A program made the translations under genes and the position numbers. A stretch of 18,795 nucleotides of DNA, from the NCBI GenBank assembly GCA_937975745.1, contig CALJUK010001052.1:1-18795 (forward strand), given 5' to 3'. Shown in pieces: positions 5,431 to 13,467 of this stretch. Every line of letters begins with the position of its first letter. Position 1 is the stretch's first letter. The DNA comes from an uncultured Planctomycetaceae bacterium (GTDB lineage Bacteria > Planctomycetota > Planctomycetia > Planctomycetales > Planctomycetaceae). A model generated the notes under the pieces. That model ran no database searches and was not told the DNA's origin. It was given only the letters and a program-made list of their open reading frames with translations.

Positions 5431-7203
5431 ATGTCCGACGGGCGCGACTGTCAACCGACTCGTACGAAAGGAGCACACTCCGCCGTGTCTGAGCAGCTTC
5501 GGATCGTCGTATTCGGCGATCCTGATGGACAGACGGCACAAGTTCTGGAGCAGTTGAAGCAAGCCTTCCCGGTCCTCGTCGCATCGGATCCCCGAAGTGG
5601 CTTGGCCGAGCTTGCCCGAGGTTCCGGCGTTGCGGTGGTGTTTCCGTCGTCTGTTGATGCACTCGAAACCTGGCTCCTCCAATCGGGTGGACTTCTCGAA
5701 CAGGTTCCGTTCGGCATCGCCGTGCTCAACGACAATCTCCAGATTCTCTGGGCAAACGAACGCCTGAATGTCCTGACCGCAATCGACGAGAGTCTGGTCG
5801 GCCTTCCGTTCTATGACGCGTTCGGAACGCCCGAAATTCTGGGTCCGGACTTTACGCCGTTTCACACGGCACTGGGCTCTGGCGAAGGGGCTCACAGCAC
5901 GCTCCGCGTCGGGGACAAGCAGTATTTCGAGGTGGACGCCACACCCATCGTCGCCAGCGGGACGCAAGAACATTCGGTCAACCTGCTGGTGGTCGTCCGT
6001 GACGTCTCGAATGATGTGCTCCAACGACAGAAACTGAACGCGATCTACCAGGCAGGCCTGGACTTGGGCGACCTCTCTCCACAGGAAGTCATGGAGATGA
6101 CGGTCGACGAGCGAGTTGAGTTGCTCAAATCGAAAATCCTGCATTACACCCAGGATCTACTGGAATTCGAAACGGTCGAAATTCGACTGCTTAACAAGTC
6201 CACCCGCACACTGGATCCGCTGCTCTCTGTTGGCATGGAACCAGTCGCATCCGGTCGGAGTCTGAAGGCCGAACCGCAGGGAAATGGTGTCACGGGTTTC
6301 GTGGCCGCCACGGGCAAAAGTTACCTCTGCGAAGACACTGGCAACGATCCCCTGTACCTCAGCGGGGCTCCGGGTGCTCGCAGTTCGTTGACCGTTCCGC
6401 TGGTACTCCACAACGAGATTCACGGTACATTTAACTTCGAAAGCCCCCTTCCGGGCGCCTTCAACGAAAACGACCTGCAGTTTCTGGAACTCTTCAGCCG
6501 CGAAGTCGCCATTGCACTCAACACGCTCAACCTGCTGGTGGTCGAGAAGGCCACGACCGCTACGGAAAGTACCGAGCGAGTTCTCCGAGAGGTGGCCGAA
6601 CCGGTCGACGAAATTCTGAACGACGCCGCCTGGATGCTCGAACGATATATCGGGCACGATTCCAACGTCTGCGAGCGTTTGCAACGCGTCCTGAAGCACA
6701 CCCGTCACATCAAAAGGCTCATCCAGGAAGTCGGGCGGTCCATCACACCGAACGTCCCCGTGGCCAATCTTCCCGGCCAGTCACACCGACCCGCAATGCG
6801 AGAAAAACGCCTGCTGGTCGTCGACGGGGATGAAGACATCCGGCGGGCAGCCCGCGAAATCCTGGGGCGTCATGGTTGCGATGTCGAAACCAGCAGCACC
6901 GGGCAGGAAGCCTTTTTGATGGTTCGCAGCTTCCACTACGACGCCGTCCTGATCGATATTCGCCTCCCCGACATGGACGGTTTCACTTGCTTCAAACAGC
7001 TCCGCGAGTTGAACAAAGATCTTCCCATCATCTTCATGACGGGATTCGGCTACGATGGGAGTCACTCCATCGTCAAAGCCCGGCCGCTTGGTCTGCAGGC
7101 AGTCTTGTACAAACCCTTCCGCCTGAACCAACTCCTGACCGAAGTCGAGAAGGCACTGTCGGTCAACCCCGCGCAGTGCCCTCCGGCAGCGACCGAGTCG
7201 TAG
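5431..7203 (+). CDS. PAS-GAF-receiver signalling protein without kinase catalytic domain
   Basis: A 590-aa cytoplasmic signalling protein with no membrane segment. Order of parts: an N-terminal alpha/beta segment beginning LRIVVFGDPDG (about 23-80); a PAS domain (about 88-200; VPFGIAVLNDNLQILWAN is typical); a GAF domain (about 202-370; GVTGFVAATGKSYL and SSLTVPLVL are typical); a helical segment like a worn-down dimerisation domain (about 375-440); and a C-terminal receiver (about 459-575). The receiver has phosphoacceptor Asp509 (LIDIRLPDMDG), the Thr of FMTG and the Lys of LYKPF. The acidic pair reads D465-G466, then D467. There is no histidine kinase ATPase domain and no output domain, so it probably works with separate partners. 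Start: ATG 5431 has AGGAG upstream; GTG 5485, preceded by AAAGGAG (5466-5472), is a real alternative, because the first 18 residues lie outside any domain. Confidence 0.85.
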   Translation: MSDGRDCQPTRTKGAHSAVSEQLRIVVFGDPDGQTAQVLEQLKQAFPVLVASDPRSGLAELARGSGVAVVFPSSVDALETWLLQSGGLLEQVPFGIAVLNDNLQILWANERLNVLTAIDESLVGLPFYDAFGTPEILGPDFTPFHTALGSGEGAHSTLRVGDKQYFEVDATPIVASGTQEHSVNLLVVVRDVSNDVLQRQKLNAIYQAGLDLGDLSPQEVMEMTVDERVELLKSKILHYTQDLLEFETVEIRLLNKSTRTLDPLLSVGMEPVASGRSLKAEPQGNGVTGFVAATGKSYLCEDTGNDPLYLSGAPGARSSLTVPLVLHNEIHGTFNFESPLPGAFNENDLQFLELFSREVAIALNTLNLLVVEKATTATESTERVLREVAEPVDEILNDAAWMLERYIGHDSNVCERLQRVLKHTRHIKRLIQEVGRSITPNVPVANLPGQSHRPAMREKRLLVVDGDEDIRRAAREILGRHGCDVETSSTGQEAFLMVRSFHYDAVLIDIRLPDMDGFTCFKQLRELNKDLPIIFMTGFGYDGSHSIVKARPLGLQAVLYKPFRLNQLLTEVEKALSVNPAQCPPAATES

Positions 7204-7270
7204 GACTCGGCCGCATTCACCGTTCTCGGCATCATTCGCGACCCGGTCCGCTCCTCATTCCAGCCATCGC

Positions 7271-7675
7271 TTACCAGCGCACCTTGTGCTTGTAGGAATG
7301 TGGACGGACGACGATCTTCTCGCGGTATGGTCCGAAACCATAGCCCCAGCCAGCGTATCCAACGCCGTATGCCGGAGCCACGTAGACCGGCGGCGGACCA
7401 TAGTACACATCGACCGGGGCGTATGTTGGGCCGTAGTAGACGAGATTCGGTGCGTAGCCTGTCGCGTAGTAGCCCCCGGAATAGCCACCGCCATAGTAGC
7501 CACTCATCACGTACGGACTGCTACCGGCATAAAATCCAACCCCGCCGGTGTAACCGCCGAAATACCCTGAGCCCGGCCCGAATCCGTAGCCGATCCCAAT
7601 CTGGGCCTCGGCGGCCGGAATCAACACTAACAATGCCACCGTGGCGGCGACAATGAACCCTGCGAACCTGGCCAT
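7271..7675 (-). CDS. Small Gly/Tyr-rich exported protein
   Basis: A 134-aa protein with a clear Sec signal peptide: MARF, a hydrophobic stretch (GFIVAATVALLVLIPAA) and an AEAQ cleavage site near residue 25. The mature part is mostly Gly and Tyr with Pro and Val, in loose repeats such as YYGGGYSGGYY and VYYGPPPVYVAP, and ends in a basic, aromatic tail (HSYKHKVRW). There is no cysteine and no enzyme-like region. It may be a structural cell-surface or matrix protein, but no function can be read from the sequence. The start at 7675 is chosen because the complement carries GGGGGAGG seven bases upstream (7683-7690) and because it begins the signal peptide; the frame stays open further upstream. It lies 180 bp downstream of the HpnH-like gene, same strand, with its own possible promoter. 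Confidence 0.75.
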   Translation of the reverse strand: MARFAGFIVAATVALLVLIPAAEAQIGIGYGFGPGSGYFGGYTGGVGFYAGSSPYVMSGYYGGGYSGGYYATGYAPNLVYYGPTYAPVDVYYGPPPVYVAPAYGVGYAGWGYGFGPYREKIVVRPHSYKHKVRW

Positions 7676-7740
7676 GACGATGCCTCCCCCCTGTGTTGAG
7701 ATTCCCCGATGTTTGGACTTCCACAACAACGTAGAAAGGC

Positions 7741-7769
7741 ATTGTCTCCGTTTAGGCAGGTTGGGACAA
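7741..7769 (-). promoter_or_regulatory. Candidate promoter of the Gly/Tyr-rich protein gene
   Basis: Reading the minus strand, TTGTCC (7769-7764) and GACAAT (7746-7741) are separated by 17 bases. The two boxes also form a TTGTC/GACAA inverted repeat. A start near 7734 would give a leader of about 60 nt. Unproven; Planctomycetota promoters are poorly conserved. Confidence 0.3.
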
Positions 7770-7855
7770 GTGAGTGAATCACAACAATTGCGCAGCCCAA
7801 CCCGAATCGAACGCTCGATGAGTCCTCACCGCAACGAATGATGGCTGGAGGCCGG

Positions 7856-9052
7856 TCACCGCAGGATTGTGAGCGGCGATTCTACCTGGTCCACCACCTC
7901 AGCCGCTCCAGCACAGCCGACCGCGGCGTCTGAATCCGACGAACTGGGGAGGTTCAGGGTGACCAGTTCCTGTTCTTTGGGGGACCGATGTTTGGGCCGT
8001 GAAACACCTCCGACAGCGGCCGACATTTTTCGCTCCGGAAGTCGCCCGAACATCGTGATCCAGGCTGAGGCCACCATCCCACGGACCGAGCCGAACGTCT
8101 CCACGACGGCAGTTGGTTCGTAACCCGAGTGCACCATGCAGTCGCGGCATTTGGGGTTGCCGCTCTCATGGCCGTAGGTGTCCCAGTCCGTGGATGTCAT
8201 CAGTTCGCGGAACGTGCCAACGGTCCCTTCCTGTAGCAAATAGCAAGGTTTTTGCCAGCCAAAGACGTTGTACGTCGGGTTTCCCCACGGTGTGCACTTC
8301 AAATCCCACCGCCCCTGCAGAAACTCCAGGAAGAGCGGAGAATGGTTGAACTTCCAGGTCCTTTTGGGCCGGGCGAAGATGTCTCGAAACAGCTGCACGG
8401 TTTCGCGGCGTTTCAGGAAATGCTCTTGATCGGGTGCCTTCTCGTACTGATAGCCAGGGGAGATCATCATTCCTTCCAGCCCCAGTTTGCTCAACTCCTC
8501 AAACATCGCTTGAACCCGTTCCGGTTGAGCATCGTCGAAGAATGTGGAGTTGGTCGTGACACGAAAGCCGGTCTTCACCGCCTGGCGAATCGCCTCGATC
8601 GCGGTGTCGTAAACACCCTCGCGACAGACGGCCCGGTCATGGTCTTCGCGTGTTCCGTCGATGTGGACCGAAAACGTCAGGTATTTCGACGGTTGGAACC
8701 GGTGCAGATGCTTGGACAGCAGTAGTCCGTTGGTACACAGGTAAACGTACTTTTTGCGTTGGACAAGCCCTTCGACGATCTCGTGAATCTGCGGATGCAA
8801 TAACGGCTCGCCTCCAGGAATGGAGACAATGGGAGCCGGGCATTCGTCGACAGCTCGAAAACATTCCTCCGGCGAGAGATTCCGGCGGAGAATGTCGGCA
8901 GGATACTGAATCTTGCCGCAACCGGCGCAGGCGAGATTACAGCGGAATAGTGGTTCGAGCATCAGCACAAGTGGATACCGACGGTCACCCCGAAGGCGAC
9001 GTCCCAGCACGTACTTGGCAACGGTCCAGACTTGAGAAATCGGTACGCCCAT
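7856..9052 (-). CDS. hpnH: HpnH-like radical SAM protein (adenosylhopane synthase family)
   Basis: HpnH is the radical SAM enzyme that joins the adenosyl group of SAM to diploptene, the first step in making extended (C35) hopanoids. The 398-aa sequence follows HpnH from end to end: MGVPISQ, YPLVLMLEPLFRCNLACAGC with the 4Fe-4S ligands Cys38, Cys42 and Cys45 (CxxxCxxC), SIPGGEPLLHPQI (SAM-binding GGEP), KYVYLCTNGLLL, VHIDGTREDHD, ISPGYQYEKAPDQEHFL, and the C-terminal CTPWGNPTYNVFGWQKPCYLL and CRDCMVHSGYEPTAV. Ser309 of MVHSGYE replaces the Cys I recall in characterised HpnH. The tail after about residue 345 is variable. The start at ATG 9052 is set by AGGAGGG four bases upstream (9063-9057) and matches the family's N-terminus; the frame opens earlier at a GTG (9082). 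No other hopanoid gene is in the window. Function as adenosylhopane synthase is likely but not certain. Confidence 0.88.
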   Translation of the reverse strand: MGVPISQVWTVAKYVLGRRLRGDRRYPLVLMLEPLFRCNLACAGCGKIQYPADILRRNLSPEECFRAVDECPAPIVSIPGGEPLLHPQIHEIVEGLVQRKKYVYLCTNGLLLSKHLHRFQPSKYLTFSVHIDGTREDHDRAVCREGVYDTAIEAIRQAVKTGFRVTTNSTFFDDAQPERVQAMFEELSKLGLEGMMISPGYQYEKAPDQEHFLKRRETVQLFRDIFARPKRTWKFNHSPLFLEFLQGRWDLKCTPWGNPTYNVFGWQKPCYLLQEGTVGTFRELMTSTDWDTYGHESGNPKCRDCMVHSGYEPTAVVETFGSVRGMVASAWITMFGRLPERKMSAAVGGVSRPKHRSPKEQELVTLNLPSSSDSDAAVGCAGAAEVVDQVESPLTILR

Positions 9053-9056
9053 CCGG

Positions 9057-9063
9057 CCCTCCT
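9057..9063 (-). promoter_or_regulatory. Ribosome binding site fixing the hpnH start
   Basis: On the minus strand AGGAGGG precedes ATG 9052 by four bases. It decides against the upstream GTG at 9082, which has no comparable site. Confidence 0.75.
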
Positions 9064-9273
9064 GGCTGCGGGACTTCCTCACATGCGGTCAATCCTGACG
9101 CGTAAAGCCCGTCGAAGCTGGCTCTACACACTCCCGAACAGTCCTGATAGCAGTTATTATGACCTAAGTCAGCCCCAAATTGTCAGTTCGGGCCCGAGCC
9201 GTCATCGTGGCCTGCAGACTGCCGTGCGGAATTAGGGTCCACGACGCCAATTGTCCCATTGCGAGGATCAGCA

Positions 9274-10545
9274 GTGACAGTTCTCGACCGCATGCCCCCT
9301 CTCGTCCTGGCCATCGCGATGCTACTGTCCGGCGGGAACATCCAGGCCGCAGACTGGCGGGACTTTCGCGGTCCGGGCGGACAGGGACATGCAGTAGCAC
9401 ACGACCTTCCCGTCGAGTTGGGCGAAACAACCAACTTGACCTGGAAAACACGACTCCCAGGGATCGGCTGGTCTTCTCCGGTCGTCTGTGCCGGACAGAT
9501 CTGGATGACGACAGCCACCGATGACGGTCATTCCCTGCGCGTGCTGTGCGTTGATTTTAACAGCGGGCGTCTGGTGCACGACATCGAAGTCCTGGTCCCG
9601 GACCAGCCCGCGCCGATCAATTCCAAAAACAGTTACGCGTCTCCGTCTCCCGTGATCGAACCGGGACGGGTGTATGTCAACTTCGGCACTATGGGAACCG
9701 CCTGCGTCGATACGTCCGACGGAAAGGTTGTCTGGACCAACACCACTCTGCATATCGAGCACAAAGAGGGCCCGGGAAGTTCGCCGATCCTGTTCGATGA
9801 CTTCGTGATCATGAATTTCGACGGGATGGACGCTCAATTTGTCGTGGCCTATGACAAATTCAACGGAAAGGTTGTCTGGCGAACCGACCGGACCGGTGAG
9901 AAAGACCCCAAACCCGACTTTCGGAAGGCCTATTCCACGCCATTACTCATCAACGTCAATGGAACGCCCCAGTTGCTTAGCACCGGAGCTCACCAGATTG
10001 TGGCGTACGATCCCCGGGACGGTGCAGAACTCTGGAAGAATCGTTACAACGGCTTCTCGAACGTCCCCCGCCCTGTCTATCAGGACGGTGTCACATACTT
10101 TTCGACGGGATTTCAGAAGCCCGAACTATGGGCAGTCCGGGTCGATGCGGACGCTCGCGGCGATCTGACCGACACACATGTCCTTTGGAAGTTCAACCGG
10201 CAGGTCCCGGCGAACTCGTCGCCAATCCTGGTGCGTGGCCGAATTTACATGGCCAGCGATCGCGGTGTCGCCACCTGCGTCGACGCAGCTACGGGAACAG
10301 CCGTTTGGCAGGATCGCCAGGAGGGAAACTATTCCGCGTCTCCGATCTACGCCGACGGAAAACTGTACTTCTCCAGCGAACAAGGCCAGGTCACAGTCTT
10401 CAAGCCGAAAGACGAACTGAAACCTCTTGCCGTCAATCAGCTCAATGACCGGCTGATGGCATCGCCAGCCGTCGTCGGTAAGTCCCTGATCTTCCGGACA
10501 GAAAAGGGATTGTGGCGCTTCGACAAAGCGATCCCTGGTTCGTAA
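9274..10545 (+). CDS. Exported PQQ-like beta-propeller (outer membrane biogenesis BamB-like) protein
   Basis: A 423-aa exported protein. The signal peptide runs MPPLVLAIAMLLSGGNIQAA, then the mature start DWRDFRGPGGQGHA, a signature of planctomycete PQQ-like repeat proteins. About seven blades follow with recurring WxxxxPGxGWSSPVV, ASPSPVI, GPGSSPILF, AYSTPLLI, NSSPILV, YSASPIYADGKLYF and MASPAVV segments, each followed by a GxxxW closing strand. These proteins resemble BamB and PQQ dehydrogenase propellers but lack dehydrogenase active-site residues, so enzymatic activity is not expected; the role is unknown. GTG 9274 is chosen because GAGGA (9263-9267) lies six bases upstream; TTG 9259 and ATG 9292 are alternatives. 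It is divergent from hpnH across a 221-bp gap with no clear promoter; a 192-bp gap without a recognisable element separates it from the next gene. Confidence 0.86.
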   Translation: MTVLDRMPPLVLAIAMLLSGGNIQAADWRDFRGPGGQGHAVAHDLPVELGETTNLTWKTRLPGIGWSSPVVCAGQIWMTTATDDGHSLRVLCVDFNSGRLVHDIEVLVPDQPAPINSKNSYASPSPVIEPGRVYVNFGTMGTACVDTSDGKVVWTNTTLHIEHKEGPGSSPILFDDFVIMNFDGMDAQFVVAYDKFNGKVVWRTDRTGEKDPKPDFRKAYSTPLLINVNGTPQLLSTGAHQIVAYDPRDGAELWKNRYNGFSNVPRPVYQDGVTYFSTGFQKPELWAVRVDADARGDLTDTHVLWKFNRQVPANSSPILVRGRIYMASDRGVATCVDAATGTAVWQDRQEGNYSASPIYADGKLYFSSEQGQVTVFKPKDELKPLAVNQLNDRLMASPAVVGKSLIFRTEKGLWRFDKAIPGS

Positions 10546-10725
10546 GGCTTGGGAAGATTGCCGTCGAATCAAGCCGTCCCGCACCATTTTCCCAAAGCAC
10601 CAAGCTGGCTGGCCAACACCGATTCGGGGCTGACGGTCGCGGCGAATCCGCATATGCCGAGTCGCCGGCAGCGGGGGAACGTCACTTTCTCATAGCGTGG
10701 CCGATGCCGGTTTCATCCGACCGAC

Positions 10726-10731
10726 TAGAAT
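10726..10731 (+). promoter_or_regulatory. Candidate -10 box placing the transcript start at the HAD gene ATG
   Basis: TAGAAT ends six bases before ATG 10738, so a transcript from it would start at or next to the start codon. It lies in a 9-base string GACTAGAAT that also forms the candidate -10 box of the PAS-GAF-receiver gene (5396-5404). No good -35 is visible. Confidence 0.3.
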
Positions 10732-10737
10732 GAGGGT

Positions 10738-11487
10738 ATGAAAAGCCAATCCTACGAGTGGATCGTCTTCGACGCGGTCGGGACACTGATTTACCCGGAT
10801 CCGCCGGTCCACGAGGTCTATGCGTCGATCGGTCAACAATGCGGCTCGCGGATTCCCGCCGAGGAAATTCAGGGCCGCTTTCATCGGGCCTATCAGCACC
10901 AACACGCCCTGCCGGCGGAAATAAGCTCGTTACGTCAAACCGGTGACGACTGCACTGAACAGGGGGAATACGAGCTCTGGCGGCGAATTGTGGCCGAGGT
11001 CTTCGACGACACCATTGTCCCCGAAGCGGAGTTCCAGGAGCTGTTTGCGCATTTTGGCAAGCCGTCCGCGTGGGGCGTCTTCGAAGATGTTCCGCAGACA
11101 TTCGCCGAACTGACGTCGTCCGGCTTCCGGCTGGCTGTCGCGTCCAATTTCGACAGCCGCCTCGATCTCATCTGTGATGAAATACCTATCCTCGGACAGC
11201 TGGCCGTGCGGATCATCTCGTCTCAGATCGGCCATCGCAAGCCAAGCCTCGCATTCTATGATGCGGTGATCGACCGGACCGGCTCACCGGCTGATCGGCT
11301 GCTGATGGTGGGTGACGACTTTGAAAACGACGTCCAGGCGGCCCGCGACGCTGGGCTTGCGGCAGTTCATCTCAGCCGGAAGAAGCCTCCGCACAAGAAT
11401 GGGCTTCGAGACCTCCGGGACCTGTCAGAATGGCTCCGTTCTCCCGGGCTTCGCAGTGGTGCTCACTCCGGAACATTGCTACGTTAA
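10738..11487 (+). CDS. HAD-superfamily hydrolase
   Basis: A 249-aa haloacid-dehalogenase-like protein with a helical cap after motif I (roughly residues 20-105). Motif I is FDAVGTL with nucleophile Asp12; motif II is the Ser/Asn of ASNFD; motif III is the Lys of HRKPSLAFYDAVID; motif IV is VGDDFENDV. The residue two after the nucleophile is Val14, where phosphatases of the superfamily have a general-acid Asp (DxDxT). This resembles the HDHD3-like and haloacid-dehalogenase-like branch, so phosphatase activity cannot be assumed. Substrate unknown. The start has no usable Shine-Dalgarno sequence (GAGGG is only one base from ATG), and an in-frame TAG at 10726 rules out a longer form. The lipid kinase gene follows 65 bp downstream, possibly co-transcribed. 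Confidence 0.85.
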   Translation: MKSQSYEWIVFDAVGTLIYPDPPVHEVYASIGQQCGSRIPAEEIQGRFHRAYQHQHALPAEISSLRQTGDDCTEQGEYELWRRIVAEVFDDTIVPEAEFQELFAHFGKPSAWGVFEDVPQTFAELTSSGFRLAVASNFDSRLDLICDEIPILGQLAVRIISSQIGHRKPSLAFYDAVIDRTGSPADRLLMVGDDFENDVQAARDAGLAAVHLSRKKPPHKNGLRDLRDLSEWLRSPGLRSGAHSGTLLR

Positions 11488-11552
11488 GATAGAGAGGGTG
11501 TGTTCCTGTTTCGCTGTCTTGAGATTGTCCGGATTGCGAGGTTGGTTGCGTC

Positions 11553-12473
11553 ATGTCGAGCCCCTGGGTCGCGATTCTGCGCAATCCTATTTCCGGTTCT
11601 GGCGGACGCGCTCGGCTCATCGATCAGCTTTGTACGGCACTTCGCGAACATGATCTCAGACCGGAGCTGTTCTCGTCGCGTTCCCTGCTCGAAGCGGCTG
11701 TGTCTGAACCGGCCGAGCGCCACGAGCTGGTTGCATTGGTTGCGGCTGGCGGCGACGGAACGATTGCCGAGGCCGTCAATCGCTTCCCCGGCATTCCTTT
11801 GGCGTTGTTGCCGATGGGCAACGAGAACCTGATGGCGAAGTATCTGGGCATTCCAGCCTCCGGCAGGGCTGTCGCTGACATCATAGCCGCCGGCATCACA
11901 AGGCGGCTCGACCTTGGAGTGATGAACGGCCGCAAGTTTGGCGTGATGGCGAGCATTGGATTCGACGCGCAGGTCATCCACGTCACCCACGCACAACGCC
12001 GCGGCCACGTGACACGCTGGACCTACATTCCCAGAACACTACACGCGCTGGCCAAGTACCCGCATCCGGAATTTCAGGTTCACGTACCGGAACTTGGCAT
12101 GAAGTACATGGCAAAGTTGGCCATGATTCTTAATATGCCCCAATACGCACTCGGCCTTCCCGTGGCCGCCAATGCCACACCGGACGATGGCCAGCTGGAT
12201 GTGAGACTATTCCACAACGGATCATGGTCCCAGATGCTGCGGTACCTGTCGCATGTTGCAATGGGCCGGCACGATCGTCTGCCAGACGTCACGTCGTTCC
12301 GAGCGTCTCAGCTGGAGATCACTTCGACGGCTGACGTCCCTATTCAGGTTGACGGAGATCCTGCGGGTTTTACACCGGCAACAATCACCGTCGAGCCAGA
12401 AGCATTTGAGGTCTTCGTCAATCCGGTCTCGGCCGGTGCCGTCTGTCCGGCAGGGTGTCATCCGTCGGGCTAG
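11553..12473 (+). CDS. Diacylglycerol kinase family lipid kinase
   Basis: This 306-aa protein belongs to the DAGK/sphingosine-kinase/YegS family, which phosphorylates lipid hydroxyls with ATP on the inner membrane face. The N-terminal nucleotide-binding domain shows ILRNPISGSGG and the signature AAGGDGTIAEAVN (GGDGT at residues 66-70), then LALLPMGNENLMAKYLGIP, where many members have GTxND (here GNENL). The C-terminal beta domain contains GVMASIGFDAQVI, DGQLDVRLF and IQVDGDPAG, all typical. The lipid substrate cannot be told. The Shine-Dalgarno sequence is weak (GCGAGG, 11 bases upstream). Stop at 12473 is followed after 73 bp by kdsA, so the two envelope-related genes may share a transcript. 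Confidence 0.88.
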   Translation: MSSPWVAILRNPISGSGGRARLIDQLCTALREHDLRPELFSSRSLLEAAVSEPAERHELVALVAAGGDGTIAEAVNRFPGIPLALLPMGNENLMAKYLGIPASGRAVADIIAAGITRRLDLGVMNGRKFGVMASIGFDAQVIHVTHAQRRGHVTRWTYIPRTLHALAKYPHPEFQVHVPELGMKYMAKLAMILNMPQYALGLPVAANATPDDGQLDVRLFHNGSWSQMLRYLSHVAMGRHDRLPDVTSFRASQLEITSTADVPIQVDGDPAGFTPATITVEPEAFEVFVNPVSAGAVCPAGCHPSG

Positions 12474-12546
12474 CCAACCAAGCCGTAGTTCTTCATCATT
12501 GTTATGAAACCAGATCGCATTCACCGCTTGCAGAGAAGGAACTCTC

Positions 12547-13398
12547 GTGCCAGATAATCCAGTGCAGATCGGCAACATTCGCTGCGGTCGAGGATGTCCG
12601 CTCGTGTTGATTGCCGGACCGTGCGTGATCGAGAACGAAACACTGATTCTCAACGTTGCTGACCGTCTCGCGCAGATCGCCGAGCAGACGGGTGTTCCGA
12701 TCGTCTTTAAGTCGAGTTTCGACAAGGCCAATCGGACCAGCATCACCAGTTTTCGCGGTCCCGGCTTGGAAGACGGCCTATCCATTTTGCAAAAGGTTCG
12801 GGAAAAAACCGGCCTGCACGTCACGACCGACATTCACGAGCCTTCCCACGCTGCACCGGCGGCTGAGGTCTGCACGATCCTCCAGATACCAGCCTTCCTG
12901 GCCCGGCAAACCGACTTGCTTGTCGCGGCCGCCGAAGCCACAGCCGACAAGGGGGGTGTCGTCAACGCAAAGAAGCCCCAGTTTGTCGCCCCCGAGGACA
13001 CACGCCACATCGTCTCGAAGCTTGAGGAAGCAGGAAACCCGCGGGTGATGCTGACTGAGCGAGGGGCCACGTTCGGCTACGGCCGACTGGTCAACGACAT
13101 GCGATCGATCCCCGTCATGCAAAGCCACGGCGTGCCAGTCGTATTCGACGCCACCCACAGCGTCCAACTGCCGGGCGGCAGTACGACGGGGGGCCAACGC
13201 GAAATGATTCCCTATCTGGCGCGGGCTGCCGTCGCTGCGGGAGCCGACGCGGTCTTTCTCGAAACTCACCCAGATCCGGACAAGGCCCTCAGCGACGGGC
13301 CAAACATGATGCGTTTGAACGATGTCCGCGAGTTTGCCACGCAACTGGCCCGCCTGCGGATGCTCATTCTCGAATTGACCTCCGGTCAAGGTGGCTGA
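12547..13398 (+). CDS. kdsA: 3-deoxy-8-phosphooctulonate synthase (Kdo-8-P synthase)
   Basis: KdsA condenses phosphoenolpyruvate with D-arabinose 5-phosphate to give Kdo-8-phosphate, the precursor of the inner sugar of lipopolysaccharide. The 283 aa are full length and carry PIVFKSSFDKANRTSITSFR, GPGLEDGL, TTDIHEP, QIPAFLARQTDLLVAAA, VNAKKPQF, LTERGATFGYGRLVNDMRS, FDATHSVQLPGG and ETHPDPDKALSDGPN. Cys26 in IAGPCVIE, His204, Glu239 and Asp250 match the metal ligands of the Aquifex-type enzyme; E. coli-type enzymes have Asn for this Cys. It is therefore predicted to need a divalent metal. The GTG start is supported by GAAGGA six bases upstream (12535-12540). The other Kdo genes are not in the window. 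Confidence 0.96.
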   Translation: MPDNPVQIGNIRCGRGCPLVLIAGPCVIENETLILNVADRLAQIAEQTGVPIVFKSSFDKANRTSITSFRGPGLEDGLSILQKVREKTGLHVTTDIHEPSHAAPAAEVCTILQIPAFLARQTDLLVAAAEATADKGGVVNAKKPQFVAPEDTRHIVSKLEEAGNPRVMLTERGATFGYGRLVNDMRSIPVMQSHGVPVVFDATHSVQLPGGSTTGGQREMIPYLARAAVAAGADAVFLETHPDPDKALSDGPNMMRLNDVREFATQLARLRMLILELTSGQGG

Positions 13399-13467
13399 CA
13401 ACCAACCTGATCTTCATGCACTCGACTTCTCATTCTCGAATTTGATATTTCAAACAGGACATCTGCG

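Noticed and set aside
5398..6144. 248-codon minus-strand open frame
   Set aside because: Antisense to the N-terminal and PAS part of the sensor gene; no domain seen.
12778..13401. 207-codon minus-strand open frame
   Set aside because: Antisense to kdsA, whose motifs are unmistakable.
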